From positions 1 through 64,000 of the forward strand of contig CAJXCU010000006.1 of assembly GCA_913051935.1 (NCBI GenBank): a DNA stretch of 64,000 bases, written 5' to 3'. The position numbers were made by a program, and so were the translations under genes. Origin of the DNA: an uncultured Flavobacteriales bacterium (GTDB taxonomy: Bacteria; Bacteroidota; Bacteroidia; Flavobacteriales_D; Crocinitomicaceae). This document shows positions 51,765 to 64,000 of the stretch, piece by piece; the stretch's first letter is position 1; each line of letters starts with the position of its first letter. The notes beneath the pieces are model-generated. The model was not told where the DNA came from. It searched no databases and saw nothing but the letters and a program-made list of their open reading frames with translations.

Positions 51765-51944
51765 ATGAGTACGATTAGAATAAAGCAAACTAGAAGCGCT
51801 ATTAATAGACCAGCGAATCAGAAAGCAACAATCAAAGCCTTAGGTTTTAGAAAATTAAACCAAGAAATTGAAAAAGAGGCAACACCTCAAATTTTAGGGA
51901 TGATTAATAAGGTAAAACACCTTGTTGAAGTAATTGAAAAATAA
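51765..51944 (+). CDS. rpmD: 50S ribosomal protein L30
   Basis: 59-aa ORF not in the supplied track: [59 protein letters not shown]. Confidence 0.97.
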   Translation: MSTIRIKQTRSAINRPANQKATIKALGFRKLNQEIEKEATPQILGMINKVKHLVEVIEK

Positions 51945-51950
51945 ATAGAA

Positions 51951-52397
51951 ATGAGTTTACATAATCTAACACCAGCAAAAGGATCTGTCAAAAAAGAAAG
52001 GCGCATAGCCCGAGGACAAGGAAGTGGATATGGGGGAACCTCAACAAGAGGTCACAAGGGTGCCAAGTCAAGATCAGGTTACAAAACTAAAATTGGTTTT
52101 GAAGGTGGTCAGATGCCATTGCAAAGACGTGTTCCAAAATTTGGATTTAAAAACATTAACCGCGTTGAATACAAAGCGGTGAATATCGCAAGCCTTGAAA
52201 TGCTTGCAAGCGAAAAGGGCATTACAGAATTTACAATTGAAACATTCCTTGAAAACGGTTTGACTTCAAGTAATGACCTTATAAAAGTTTTAGGAAGAGG
52301 TGAGTTAAAGTCTAAAGTAAAAGTAACTGCACACGGTTTTTCAAAAGCAGCGATTGAAGCGATTGAAGCACAGGGTGGTGTATGTACGAAAATCTAA
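51951..52397 (+). CDS. rplO: 50S ribosomal protein L15
   Basis: MSLHNLTPAKGSVKKERRIARGQGSGYGGTSTRGHKGAKSRSG. Confidence 0.99.
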   Translation: MSLHNLTPAKGSVKKERRIARGQGSGYGGTSTRGHKGAKSRSGYKTKIGFEGGQMPLQRRVPKFGFKNINRVEYKAVNIASLEMLASEKGITEFTIETFLENGLTSSNDLIKVLGRGELKSKVKVTAHGFSKAAIEAIEAQGGVCTKI

Positions 52398-52398
52398 C

Positions 52399-52406
52399 TA
52401 TCTTTG
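52399..52406 (+). promoter_or_regulatory. candidate internal -7 element before secY
   Basis: TATCTTTG perfect TAnnTTTG in the rplO-secY gap; no TTG at the expected -33. Confidence 0.35.
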
Positions 52407-52420
52407 CCAACTTTTGAACC

Positions 52421-53761
52421 ATGAAAAGATTTATACAAAATATTAAGAATATATGGAAGGTCGAGGAATTGAGATCTCGAATCCTCCTAACTCTAGGTTT
52501 GATTCTTGTTTATAGAATCGGTTCTTTTGTTGTGCTGCCGGGTGTAAATTATGCTGCTTTGGTTCAAGGGTCGAGTGATCAAAACAACACCTTGGAAAAC
52601 CTTCTTTCTTTATTTTCAGGAGGTGGATTTACAAATGCATCAATTATGGCCTTAGGTATAATGCCCTACATTAGTGCATCCATTATTATGCAGCTCCTCG
52701 GCATGGCAGTTCCAGCTGTGCAGAAAATGCAAAATGAAGGAGAATCCGGAAGGAAACAAATCAATAATTATACCCGTTTGCTCACGATAGCGATTTGTGC
52801 TTTACAAGCGCCTAGTTACCTGAATTTATATTTAGCTGGGAAAGGAGCAATTCCAGCAGATGCTGCGAATTTCTGGTGGATTCAAACTACAATTATATTA
52901 ATTGCCGGTGCGATGTTTGCGGTTTGGTTGGGTGAAAGAATTACCGAAAAAGGAATTGGTAATGGAATATCCTTACTTATAACTGTGGGTATCTTATCTA
53001 GACTTCCTGGATCATTTTTCGCTGAATTTGGTGCCTCTGTAGGCCAAGGTAACTTAATCAAACTAGTTGTTGAAATGGTAGCCTTTATGGTGGTCGTTTT
53101 GGCAACGGTATTAATTGTGCAGGGTGTTCGTAGAATACCATTGAATACGGCGAAAAGAGTTGTAGGCGCGCGTGCAGCAAGTGAACAAGGTTCTCGAAAC
53201 TACTTGCCGATAAAAGTAAATGCAAGTGGCGTAATGCCCATCATTTTTGCACAAGCCATTATGACTGTCCCAGTAATGCTATTTGCCTCTGCTGATGGTA
53301 CAGGAAATTGGTTTACAAGAACATTAGGTGATATATACGGCCTTAGCTATAACCTACTACTTGGTTTACTGATTGTAATTTTTACCTATTTCTATACGGC
53401 GATTATGATTAATCCAAGCAAAATTGCGGATGATTTAAAGAAAAGTGGTGGTTTTATACCCGGCGTTCGTCCAGGAGAAGAAACGGCCGCACACATCGAT
53501 AGCGTAGTGTCGAGAATAACCTTCCCTGGATCTTTATTTCTCGCAATCATTGCAATTATTCCTGCGATTGCCAAACTATCTGGTGTAAACGACGGATTTG
53601 CAATGTTTTTCGGTGGAACATCACTGTTAATTATGGTGGGTGTAGTATTAGATACACTTCAACAAATTGAAACATACCAATTGAACCGACACATGGACTC
53701 CTTGATGGAAGGTACTCGTGTGAGAGGAAGAAGAGGTGCTAACGAACTTTCAGGATTTTAA
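52421..53761 (+). CDS. secY: preprotein translocase subunit SecY
   Basis: [49 protein letters not shown]. Confidence 0.99.
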   Translation: MKRFIQNIKNIWKVEELRSRILLTLGLILVYRIGSFVVLPGVNYAALVQGSSDQNNTLENLLSLFSGGGFTNASIMALGIMPYISASIIMQLLGMAVPAVQKMQNEGESGRKQINNYTRLLTIAICALQAPSYLNLYLAGKGAIPADAANFWWIQTTIILIAGAMFAVWLGERITEKGIGNGISLLITVGILSRLPGSFFAEFGASVGQGNLIKLVVEMVAFMVVVLATVLIVQGVRRIPLNTAKRVVGARAASEQGSRNYLPIKVNASGVMPIIFAQAIMTVPVMLFASADGTGNWFTRTLGDIYGLSYNLLLGLLIVIFTYFYTAIMINPSKIADDLKKSGGFIPGVRPGEETAAHIDSVVSRITFPGSLFLAIIAIIPAIAKLSGVNDGFAMFFGGTSLLIMVGVVLDTLQQIETYQLNRHMDSLMEGTRVRGRRGANELSGF

Positions 53762-53762
53762 C

Positions 53763-53981
53763 ATGGCAAAACAGGCATCAATAGAACAAGACGGAATCAT
53801 TGAGGAAGCACTTCCCAATGCAATGTTTCGCGTAAAGCTAGAAAATGAGCATGTTATTACAGCTCATATTTCAGGAAAAATGAGAATGTATTACATTAAA
53901 ATATTACCTGGAGATAAGGTAAAAGTGGAGATGTCTCCATACGATTTAACAAAAGGTAGAATAACATTTCGTTATAAATAA
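53763..53981 (+). CDS. infA: translation initiation factor IF-1
   Basis: [56 protein letters not shown] trimmed from 53736 to the 72-aa canonical form. Confidence 0.98.
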   Translation: MAKQASIEQDGIIEEALPNAMFRVKLENEHVITAHISGKMRMYYIKILPGDKVKVEMSPYDLTKGRITFRYK

Positions 53982-53994
53982 TAAATAACAAAGC

Positions 53995-54111
53995 ATGAAA
54001 GTAAGAGCATCAGTAAAAAAGAGAAGCGCAGATTGCAAAATCGTAAAGCGAAAGGGTCGTGTTTACGTAATAAATAAGAAGAACCCAAAATTTAAACAAA
54101 GACAAGGTTAA
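53995..54111 (+). CDS. rpmJ: 50S ribosomal protein L36
   Basis: 38-aa ORF not in the supplied track: [38 protein letters not shown]. Confidence 0.98.
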   Translation: MKVRASVKKRSADCKIVKRKGRVYVINKKNPKFKQRQG

Positions 54112-54123
54112 TAAGTAAGAATT

Positions 54124-54498
54124 ATGGCACGTATTGCAGGAATAGATTTGCCCAAAAATAAAAGAGGTGTTGTTGGATTAACATACATCTTTGGAATTGG
54201 GAGAAGTACTTCAAAAAAAATTTTGAAAGAGAATTCAATTGATGAAAGTATAAAAGTTCAAGATTGGGATGATGCCCAATTATCGGCGATTAGAAACTCA
54301 ATCAATGAAATTAAAACCGAAGGTCAACTTAGGTCTGAAGTACAATTGAACGTAAAAAGACTTATGGATATTGGTTGTGTGAGAGGTATTCGTCACAGAG
54401 CAGGTTTACCATTAAGAGGACAACGTACCAAAAATAATTCTCGTACCAGAAAAGGGAAAAGAAAGACGGTTGCTAACAAGAAAAAAGTAACTAAATAA
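54124..54498 (+). CDS. rpsM: 30S ribosomal protein S13
   Basis: [34 protein letters not shown]. Confidence 0.99.
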   Translation: MARIAGIDLPKNKRGVVGLTYIFGIGRSTSKKILKENSIDESIKVQDWDDAQLSAIRNSINEIKTEGQLRSEVQLNVKRLMDIGCVRGIRHRAGLPLRGQRTKNNSRTRKGKRKTVANKKKVTK

Positions 54499-54511
54499 TA
54501 AATAGTTTATT

Positions 54512-54898
54512 ATGGCAAAAACGAATCAAAAAAAGAAAAAGAACGTCAAGATAGATGCTATTGGTGAGGCGCATATCCAAGCTAGCTTTAACAACATCAT
54601 CATTTCATTGACGAATACTTCAGGTCAGGTAATCTCATGGTCGTCAGCCGGTAAAATGGGCTTTAAAGGATCCAAAAAGAACACACCTTATGCTGCTCAA
54701 ATTGCTGCAGAGGATTGCTCTAAAGAGGCGCATGACTATGGACTTAGAAGGGTAAAAGTATTTGTTAAGGGTCCAGGTGCTGGACGAGAGTCTGCGATTA
54801 GAGCAATCCACAACTCGGGTATAGAAGTAACCGAAATAGTAGATGTTACCCCAATGCCCCACAATGGATGTAGACCACCAAAACGAAGAAGAGTATAA
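54512..54898 (+). CDS. rpsK: 30S ribosomal protein S11
   Basis: [46 protein letters not shown]. Confidence 0.99.
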   Translation: MAKTNQKKKKNVKIDAIGEAHIQASFNNIIISLTNTSGQVISWSSAGKMGFKGSKKNTPYAAQIAAEDCSKEAHDYGLRRVKVFVKGPGAGRESAIRAIHNSGIEVTEIVDVTPMPHNGCRPPKRRRV

Positions 54899-54907
54899 TA
54901 TTTAACC

Positions 54908-54951
54908 GGGAAAAAAATCATCGGAGGACAATGCCTTAATTCATGATTCCC
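54908..54951 (+). promoter_or_regulatory. candidate structured leader of rpsD
   Basis: GGGA-aaaaa-ATCAT pairs with ATGATTCCC (9 bp with an A-rich bulge); nested GAGG-acaatg-CCTT; lies in the only intergenic gap over ~30 nt inside the ribosomal cluster. Confidence 0.5.
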
Positions 54952-54968
54952 ACTTAAAACTATATAAA

Positions 54969-55574
54969 ATGGCAAGATATACAGGACCAAAATCCAAAAT
55001 CGCCCGTAGGTTTAAAGAACCAATCTTTGGCCCAGACAAGGCACTAGAGAAAAGAAACTATGGCCCAGGTCAACATGGACCAAATAAAAGACGTGGAAAG
55101 CAATCAGAATATGCAATCCAGCTAGGTGAAAAGCAAAAAGCAAAATATACTTATGGTATATTAGAGAGACAATTCTCGAATATGTTTAAAAAAGCTTCGA
55201 GAATGAAAGGAATTACTGGTGAAAACCTCCTTCAATTGTGTGAATCACGATTGGACAATATGGTGTTCAGATTAGGTATCTCCCCTACTCGACGTGGAGC
55301 GAGACAGCTCGTTTCTCACAAGCACATAACCATCAACGGAGAAATTGTAAATATCCCTTCTTATCAAGTTAAAGTGGGTGACGTCGTTGGTGTGCGTGAA
55401 AAGTCAAAATCTCTCGAAGCAATTTCGGAATCTCTGAGCGCAAACTCGAAAACATACGAATGGTTGACTTGGGATAATGCGACATACAGTGGAACCTTAA
55501 TGAACATACCATCTCGTGAATTGATCCCAGAGACAATCAAGGAGCAATTAATTGTTGAACTATACTCTAAATAA
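54969..55574 (+). CDS. rpsD: 30S ribosomal protein S4
   Basis: [69 protein letters not shown]. Confidence 0.99.
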   Translation: MARYTGPKSKIARRFKEPIFGPDKALEKRNYGPGQHGPNKRRGKQSEYAIQLGEKQKAKYTYGILERQFSNMFKKASRMKGITGENLLQLCESRLDNMVFRLGISPTRRGARQLVSHKHITINGEIVNIPSYQVKVGDVVGVREKSKSLEAISESLSANSKTYEWLTWDNATYSGTLMNIPSRELIPETIKEQLIVELYSK

Positions 55575-55585
55575 TCTTAACTAAC

Positions 55586-56578
55586 ATGGCAATATTAGAT
55601 TTTCAAAAACCAGATAAAGTAATTATGAATCACTCTGACGAGTTCAGCGGTGAGTTCGAATTTAGACCTTTAGAACCAGGGTATGGTATCACCATAGGAA
55701 ATTCTCTTAGAAGAATTTTGTTGTCTTCTCTAGAAGGTTTTGCAATTACATCTATCAAAATTCAAGGTGTAGATCATGAATTCACTACCATTAAAGGAGT
55801 TGTTGAGGATGTGACTGAAATTATTTTGAACCTAAAGCAGGTTCGTTTCAAAAGACAAATTGAAGGAACAGATTCTGAGACTGTTACTTTGACCGTCGCA
55901 GGTCAGGACAAGTTCACTGCAGGAGACATAGGGAAGTATACAAGTGCTTTCCAAGTATTAAATCCAGACCAAGTGATTTGTCACATGGAGAACTCAGTAA
56001 AAATAGAAATGGAATTGAACATAAACAAAGGACGCGGATATGCACCAGCTGAGGAAAATAAGACCTCTACGGCATCTTTTGGAACTATTTTCATAGACTC
56101 TATCTTTACGCCTATAGTTAATGTTCAATATGCAATTGATAACTTCCGTGTGGAGCAAAAGACAGATTATGAAAAACTACTTTTCACAATCAAAACTGAT
56201 GGATCAATTCATCCTAAAGAAGCACTTAAAGAGGCGGCAAAAATATTAATCCATCACTTCATGCTATTCTCAGATGAGCGAATTACCCTTGAAAGTGACG
56301 CCAAATCAGAAACGGAAGAATTTGATGAGACATCACTTCATATGCGTCAACTACTTAAGACAAAGCTTGTTGATATGGATTTGTCGGTACGTGCACTAAA
56401 CTGCCTCAAAGCAGCGGATGTTGAAACGCTTGGAGATTTAGTTTCATATGCAAAATCAGATTTGCTTAAATTCAGAAACTTCGGTAAGAAATCCCTTACT
56501 GAACTTGAAGATCTTGTAGACAACAAAGGGTTGACGTTTGGAATGAATGTTTCTAAATATAAACTTGACAAAGAATAG
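55586..56578 (+). CDS. rpoA: DNA-directed RNA polymerase subunit alpha
   Basis: [36 protein letters not shown]; alpha-[24 protein letters not shown]. Confidence 0.99.
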   Translation: MAILDFQKPDKVIMNHSDEFSGEFEFRPLEPGYGITIGNSLRRILLSSLEGFAITSIKIQGVDHEFTTIKGVVEDVTEIILNLKQVRFKRQIEGTDSETVTLTVAGQDKFTAGDIGKYTSAFQVLNPDQVICHMENSVKIEMELNINKGRGYAPAEENKTSTASFGTIFIDSIFTPIVNVQYAIDNFRVEQKTDYEKLLFTIKTDGSIHPKEALKEAAKILIHHFMLFSDERITLESDAKSETEEFDETSLHMRQLLKTKLVDMDLSVRALNCLKAADVETLGDLVSYAKSDLLKFRNFGKKSLTELEDLVDNKGLTFGMNVSKYKLDKE

Positions 56579-56583
56579 GAAAA

Positions 56584-57273
56584 ATGAGACACGGAAAAAA
56601 AGTAAATCACTTAAGTAGAAAGAAAGGTCACAGACGAAGCCTTCTTTCTAACATGGCGTGTTCTTTAATCGAGCACAAAAGTATAAATACAACCTTGGCG
56701 AAAGCAAAAGCCCTTAGAGTATATGTTGAGCCATTACTAACAAAATCAAAAACAGACTCTACCCATTCTCGAAGAACTGTCTTCTCTTATTTGCAAGATA
56801 AGGAAGTAGTGGCAGAATTGTTTAGAGAAGTTGCTCCTAAAATAGCTAGCAGAAATGGTGGTTATACTCGAATTATTCGAACAGGATATAGATTAGGTGA
56901 TAATGCAGAAATGTGTATGATTGAGTTGGTTGATTTCAATGAAGTATATACAAAAGAAGCGAAAACAAAAACGACAAGAAGATCTCGTCGTGGAGGAAAA
57001 AAGACTACAAATGCCGAAACGCTAGTAGAGGATGCGGTAGTTGAAGAAACAGTAGAAACAGCAGCTGAAACATCAGAAACAAAGGTGGCTGAAGCAACAG
57101 CAGAAACTACTGAAGAAACAACAGCGCAAGCGTCTGAAGAACCAGCAGCAGAAGCAACTGAAGAACCAGCGGCAGAAGCAACTGAAGCACCAGAAGTTGA
57201 AGCTGATCAATCCTCTGAGGAGGATTCTAATGGAGATGATTCATCATCTGACGAGGACAAAAAAGAAGCTTAA
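56584..57273 (+). CDS. rplQ: 50S ribosomal protein L17 with long acidic C-terminal extension
   Basis: [45 protein letters not shown]; ~85-residue Ala/Glu/Thr/Asp/Ser-rich tail. Confidence 0.98.
   Translation: MRHGKKVNHLSRKKGHRRSLLSNMACSLIEHKSINTTLAKAKALRVYVEPLLTKSKTDSTHSRRTVFSYLQDKEVVAELFREVAPKIASRNGGYTRIIRTGYRLGDNAEMCMIELVDFNEVYTKEAKTKTTRRSRRGGKKTTNAETLVEDAVVEETVETAAETSETKVAEATAETTEETTAQASEEPAAEATEEPAAEATEAPEVEADQSSEEDSNGDDSSSDEDKKEA
57136..57183 (+). repeat. tandem 24-nt repeat (2 copies) in the rplQ tail
   Basis: gaagaaccagcagcagaagcaact / gaagaaccagcggcagaagcaact, one mismatch, encoding EEPAAEAT x2. Confidence 0.85.
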
Positions 57274-57304
57274 GCGTAAATTTTAGAAAGAAATTATAAG
57301 ATTT

Positions 57305-57339
57305 TAAAAAAAGGCGATGTTTTCATTGCCTTTTTTTTT
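57305..57339 (+). terminator. terminator downstream of rplQ
   Basis: aaaaaaaGGCGATG-tttt-CATTGCCttttttttt. Confidence 0.85.
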
Positions 57340-57393
57340 GTTTTAGCCCTTCGATTCGTGTTAAGTTTCTAATTTTACAAAAAATAAAATTGA

Positions 57394-59779
<2,386 letters not shown>

Positions 59780-59813
59780 AAAACTGGAAAGATTTATTTC
59801 TTTCAGATTGTGA

Positions 59814-60260
59814 ATGAAACGAGTCACACAGCGTGCATATGGAATACTAATTAACGAGGCACAAGAAGTTTTAGTTTCTGATGAATTTCGATTTGGTCGT
59901 TATTTCAGGAAATTCCCTGGAGGTGGTGTTGAAAAAGGAGAAGGAATTCTTGATGCGTTACATAGGGAATTCAAGGAGGAGCTTTCGCTAATAATTGATG
60001 CGCATGAATTTCTATTCTTCAACGATTACTTCCAGCAGTCCTCTTTTGATCCGAACGCACAGATTACTTGCTTTTACTACCTTGTCAAATGTTCTAAAGC
60101 AAAAGATTTGGTGTTAGAAAGCTATGAGATTCCCCTAACCGAGGATGGAGAAAAACAACAATGGATTCCAGTCAATGAACTCAATATTGAACAACTCACC
60201 TTCCCTGTTGACCAGGACGCACTCAAGACTTTGAAGATTAAATTAGGGCTTACTTTTTAA
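59814..60260 (+). CDS. NUDIX hydrolase
   Basis: FPGGGVEKGEGILDALHREFKEELSL (Nudix box). Confidence 0.92.
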   Translation: MKRVTQRAYGILINEAQEVLVSDEFRFGRYFRKFPGGGVEKGEGILDALHREFKEELSLIIDAHEFLFFNDYFQQSSFDPNAQITCFYYLVKCSKAKDLVLESYEIPLTEDGEKQQWIPVNELNIEQLTFPVDQDALKTLKIKLGLTF

Positions 60261-61140
60261 ACTTTTCGGAAAGAATCAAGTCCTTAGTACCGTGACCCCA
60301 GCTGTAGAATCCCTCACCAGACTTCACCCCTTTTTTACCCGCAGTCACCATATTTACCAGCAAAGGACAAGGTGCATACTTGGGATTCCCAAAACCATCA
60401 TGTAGAACCTGAAGTATAGCTAAGCATACATCGAGGCCAATAAAATCTGCTAACTGAAGTGGTCCCATCGGATGGGCCATACCCAGCTTCATTACTGTAT
60501 CTATTTCTTCTACCCCGGCGACACCCTCGTGCAAAGTACAAATAGCCTCATTAATCATTGGCATTAATACTCTATTCGCCACGAATCCCGGATAATCATT
60601 TACCTCGACAGGTGTTTTACCTAGACTTTCTGACAAACTCATAATTGCGGAGGTGACCTCATCTGAAGTAGAGTAACCTCTGATAATCTCGACAAGTTTC
60701 ATTACAGGAACAGGATTCATAAAGTGCATTCCGATTACTTTATCGGGTCTATTGGTAACCGCAGCAATTTGTGTAATCGAAATGGAAGATGTATTTGTTG
60801 CAAGAATTGCTTTTTCTTGGGCTAACTCATCAAGCTGTTTAAAAATTTTCAATTTTAAATCTGTATTCTCAGTCGCAGCCTCAACAATCAGCTCTGCACC
60901 TTGAACACCAGAATCCATACTTGTATTTACTGAAATTCTATCGAGGGTTTGTGCTTTATCTTCCGCTGATATTTTTTCCTTTGCCAATTGACGATCCAAA
61001 TTCTTTGTAATCGTTCGTAATGCTCTTTCTAGTGCCTCTTGAGATAAATCAATTAGCGTTACTTGATAGCCCGATTGAGCGAAAACATGAGCGATTCCAT
61101 TTCCCATAGTACCTGCTCCAATAACTGCAATATTATTCAT
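60250..61140 (-). CDS. 3-hydroxybutyryl-CoA dehydrogenase
   Basis: NIAVIGAGTMGNGIAHVFAQSGYQVTLIDL, GMHFMNPVPVMKLVEIIRG, MAHPMGPLQLADFIGLDVCL; start at MNNIAVIG. Confidence 0.94.
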   Translation of the reverse strand: MNNIAVIGAGTMGNGIAHVFAQSGYQVTLIDLSQEALERALRTITKNLDRQLAKEKISAEDKAQTLDRISVNTSMDSGVQGAELIVEAATENTDLKLKIFKQLDELAQEKAILATNTSSISITQIAAVTNRPDKVIGMHFMNPVPVMKLVEIIRGYSTSDEVTSAIMSLSESLGKTPVEVNDYPGFVANRVLMPMINEAICTLHEGVAGVEEIDTVMKLGMAHPMGPLQLADFIGLDVCLAILQVLHDGFGNPKYAPCPLLVNMVTAGKKGVKSGEGFYSWGHGTKDLILSEKFKK

Positions 61141-61231
61141 GAATTTTTTTTTCACAAATATAAGCATTCAAAGAATTTAGATGATTTTTAGCCCAAAATC
61201 AATCCATTCCATTTTCCTATCTTTGAGCACA

Positions 61232-62521
61232 ATGCTGAATCGTATTAAAAAGAAGCTTGGAAACAATGATTTTTTAAAATCATTAGCCGTTTTAATGACA
61301 GGTACACTGATTGCACAAATTATAGGATACCTACTTGCCCCAATCATTACGCGACTATATACTCCAGCAGAAATGGGTGAGTTTGGTATGTTTCAGAGGG
61401 TAACCATACTGCTAGCAACCATTGCCACAGTGCGCTACGAATATGCACTTCCTTTACCCAAAAAAGATAATCATGCCTTTGTTTTATTTCGATTTGCCCT
61501 CAAAATATCCCTAATCACGATTTCACTTTGCCTGATTTCAGGTATTGCTTTCGCCCTAATAAAAGGTAAAGGGGTTGATTTTTACCTAATTTTACTGCTG
61601 CTAATCATTTCTGTTTTTTCATTGGCTTTTTTTAATCTGGGAACCAATTGGTCCATCAGAAAAAAATACTTTAAAAAAATATCTCTCTCCAAAATGAGTA
61701 ACTCAATTACACTGAATAGCTCAAGGGTTGTCTTCGGTTTTTTAGGTTGGGGTAGTTTTGGATTGATTCTATCATTTGTACTTAGTCTGATAGTAGGGGC
61801 CTCATTTTTCATCTATGATTTTATCACACTTAAATTTATTTCAAAATCTACTTTCAATAAATTAAAAACACGCATTTTAAGTCGAGAGTATAAAAACTTT
61901 CCATTGGCATCACTTCCGCATTCACTTTCAGATCATGCACGCGATTTGTTTGTTGGAATTATACTCATTGAATTATTTTCCGAAAGTGTTTTTGGGTCAT
62001 TTGACCACACCTATAAAATGCTTAGAATACCTGCAATGCTTATAGGTGCTTCTCTTTCACAAGTGTTTTTTAATCATATTTCAGGTAAATTTAATGAGGG
62101 TGAAGCTATTATGCCGATGTTTAAAAAAATTATAGGCTATCTCGTCCTGTTCTCGTTGATTCCTTTTTCCGTTGTCTATTTTTTTGGTACTGAGCTATTC
62201 ACTTTCGTTTTCGGAGAACAGTGGGCGATTTCAGGAAAATTATCCGAAATAATGGCTCCATGGCTCATGCTTAATTTCATTGTAACCCCGCTTTCAACAA
62301 TACCACTAGTGTTCAATAAACAAAAAAGTTTTTTCTTAGTCAGTCTACTAACCTCTATCCTGCAGGTTGGGGGGTTTCTAATTTTACCATATCTACTCAT
62401 CAAAAATGATACTCAGCTTTTTATGGTTTTCGAGCTTGTAACTTGGTCTCAAGTCATTATGAACATATTGATCTTATACTATCTTTACAATGTCGTAAAG
62501 CACCAAAAATTACAGTCTTAG
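61232..62521 (+). CDS. polysaccharide biosynthesis flippase (Wzx-like)
   Basis: Multi-TM; SLAVLMTGTLIAQIIGYLLAPIITRLYTPAEMGEFGMFQ; ORF opens at 61181 but TATCTTTG at 61218-61225 favours the ATG at 61232. Confidence 0.87.
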   Translation: MLNRIKKKLGNNDFLKSLAVLMTGTLIAQIIGYLLAPIITRLYTPAEMGEFGMFQRVTILLATIATVRYEYALPLPKKDNHAFVLFRFALKISLITISLCLISGIAFALIKGKGVDFYLILLLLIISVFSLAFFNLGTNWSIRKKYFKKISLSKMSNSITLNSSRVVFGFLGWGSFGLILSFVLSLIVGASFFIYDFITLKFISKSTFNKLKTRILSREYKNFPLASLPHSLSDHARDLFVGIILIELFSESVFGSFDHTYKMLRIPAMLIGASLSQVFFNHISGKFNEGEAIMPMFKKIIGYLVLFSLIPFSVVYFFGTELFTFVFGEQWAISGKLSEIMAPWLMLNFIVTPLSTIPLVFNKQKSFFLVSLLTSILQVGGFLILPYLLIKNDTQLFMVFELVTWSQVIMNILILYYLYNVVKHQKLQS

Positions 62522-62583
62522 TTTTGAAAAAGCAGAGATCATAAGCCATGAAAATATGATTGAAATGAACGATTTCTATTCCC

Positions 62584-63771
62584 ATGACTATTAAATACCT
62601 TTTTAGAGCACATACTTTTTTTTGCATTTATAATGTTGTTTTCCTGTTGCTACTATTTGGAAACTTCTTTATGTTTGGAGGTAGTCATATTTGGCCCCTT
62701 TTATTGTTCTTAACCAGCTTTTTCGTTACTTATTTATTAGCGTATCAAAAATTAAACAAACGTTCCATACCTGATTCAAAATTAAACTTCCAGGTTCTTA
62801 TATTTCCTTTAATTATTTTGAGCCTCGCTATTGCGGGAATTCATCTGATCATCATGGGCGGTTCACCTGCATTTGAGAGCTTGGATATGCTAAAGACCTC
62901 CGAAGTGAATATGCATCGGAAGGAAATAGGCATAAGGGCAAACAGTATTTGGCGGTACCTATCAAGTATGAACATTAAAGCCTTCCTTCCATTCACACTC
63001 CTTTTGTTGCTCATTACAAATCGAAAAATGTATTGGGTTGTTTTTTTTGTAGGATTATTTTACACATTCTCTTTAATGCAAAAAAGCCACATCTTATCCT
63101 TTCTGATGCCTGTGTTGTTATATTCCTTATTTACAAAAAAATGGTTGTTTTCACTTAAATACACAGCATCAATTGCATTGGTTATTGTCGGTCTTGTCTT
63201 TGTATCCAACCCACCCCTGCGCAACGGCGTTAACGATCTGAAAGAAGCTCCTATTAAGCAAGTTCATGTGCAAAAGGAATCAACACTCCAAAAAATATCT
63301 AGCAGCTTGCTCAAACGTATTTTTATAACGCCTGGTGAAATGGTCGGTAATTGGTTCGAAATTATTCCAGAAAGCAAACCTTTTCTGAAAGGCAAAGGAT
63401 ACAAGTCTTATTGTAAAATTACCGGTCAAGAATATCACGATTATAACCTTGAACTTTACCCTATCCTCTACCCCGACTATGCCAAAAAAGGAATACAAGG
63501 AAGCGTAAATGCCGCGCATTTTATGAGAGGCTATTCTAATTTTGGAAATTTAGGGCTCATTCTTTCGGCAGTATTTCTTGCTGTAGTATTTTTAGTCTTG
63601 AATCTTCTATTTAAAAATACAACGATTGAAATGAGACTTACACTAAACCTTTTCCCGATTTTTTTATTAAGCTCGGGTTCATTGACTACTATTTTGTTTA
63701 GTGGTGGCTGGGGCATTGTTATAATCTTGTTTTGGTGCTTTAAAAAAGAATTTGATGAAAAGCACAAATAG
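62584..63771 (+). CDS. multi-TM surface polysaccharide polymerase-like protein (Wzy-like)
   Basis: Many TM segments, large periplasmic-type loop, position directly after a Wzx-like gene; low sequence recognisability. Confidence 0.6.
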   Translation: MTIKYLFRAHTFFCIYNVVFLLLLFGNFFMFGGSHIWPLLLFLTSFFVTYLLAYQKLNKRSIPDSKLNFQVLIFPLIILSLAIAGIHLIIMGGSPAFESLDMLKTSEVNMHRKEIGIRANSIWRYLSSMNIKAFLPFTLLLLLITNRKMYWVVFFVGLFYTFSLMQKSHILSFLMPVLLYSLFTKKWLFSLKYTASIALVIVGLVFVSNPPLRNGVNDLKEAPIKQVHVQKESTLQKISSSLLKRIFITPGEMVGNWFEIIPESKPFLKGKGYKSYCKITGQEYHDYNLELYPILYPDYAKKGIQGSVNAAHFMRGYSNFGNLGLILSAVFLAVVFLVLNLLFKNTTIEMRLTLNLFPIFLLSSGSLTTILFSGGWGIVIILFWCFKKEFDEKHK

Positions 63772-64000
63772 ACAGTTTATCATATGTCACCTAACCAGTG
63801 CGCACTCTGACGGAGACATACGTATTTTTCATAAGCTAGCTGTTTCTGCTGCTGAGCGATATCAAACCTATTTTATTGTTCCCAATGGAAATACCAGAAC
63901 TGAAAATAATGTTCAGGTTATTGGGTTTCACTCGAATGTGAAATCTAGAATTCAGAGAATGAAAGAAACCGTTAACCAAGTGCTTGAAGAGGCATTGAAA
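63755..64000 (+). CDS. glycosyltransferase, 5' part only (runs off window)
   Basis: MKSTNRQFIICHLTSAHSDGDIRIFHKLAVSAAERYQTYFIVPNG, open to the window end; GT4-like N-terminus. Confidence 0.75.
   Translation, partial: MKSTNRQFIICHLTSAHSDGDIRIFHKLAVSAAERYQTYFIVPNGNTRTENNVQVIGFHSNVKSRIQRMKETVNQVLEEALK

Noticed and set aside
57136-57183. Tandem repeat as a CRISPR-like or mobile feature
   Set aside because: In-frame codon repeat within the rplQ tail; only two copies, no spacers

Overview
The window is a chromosomal segment of an AT-rich Bacteroidota genome, most likely Flavobacteriia-like. The basis is gene order, TAnnTTTG-type promoters and the gld genes; no 16S rRNA is present to confirm it. 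It is mostly core genome. The right half holds clpP-clpX, a pdhB-like gene, and the long str-S10-spc-alpha ribosomal cluster (rpsL to rplQ, including fusA, secY, infA, rpoA), followed by carA and eno. The left half holds gltX, folB, an Omp85/glycosyltransferase/rdgB/patatin cluster, pyrF-prfA, a peroxiredoxin/thioredoxin/small-protein trio, tig, tRNA-Leu(TAG), an Mla-type ABC transporter, a SprT-like gene, a mannose-1-phosphate guanylyltransferase, dus, groESL, secG-lptE-sigma54 activator-miaB, topA, and ssb-gldE-gldD-folK. The right edge enters a surface polysaccharide locus (Wzx-like, Wzy-like, glycosyltransferase). I saw no CRISPR array, transposase, integrase, prophage or rRNA operon. I did not find an obvious new defence or mobile system. 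The best candidates for undescribed biology are: a structured 70-nt leader between rpsK and rpsD; a 5' UTR hairpin upstream of rpsL; an overlapping inverted-repeat element upstream of groES; a three-gene envelope module of unknown function (18657-22547); a NUMOD4/HNH-like gene behind dus; a peroxiredoxin/WCGNC-thioredoxin/small acidic protein trio; an Omp85-to-patatin gene chain; and a 45-aa lipoprotein missing from the ORF track. All family names come from reading motifs by eye, with no database search.
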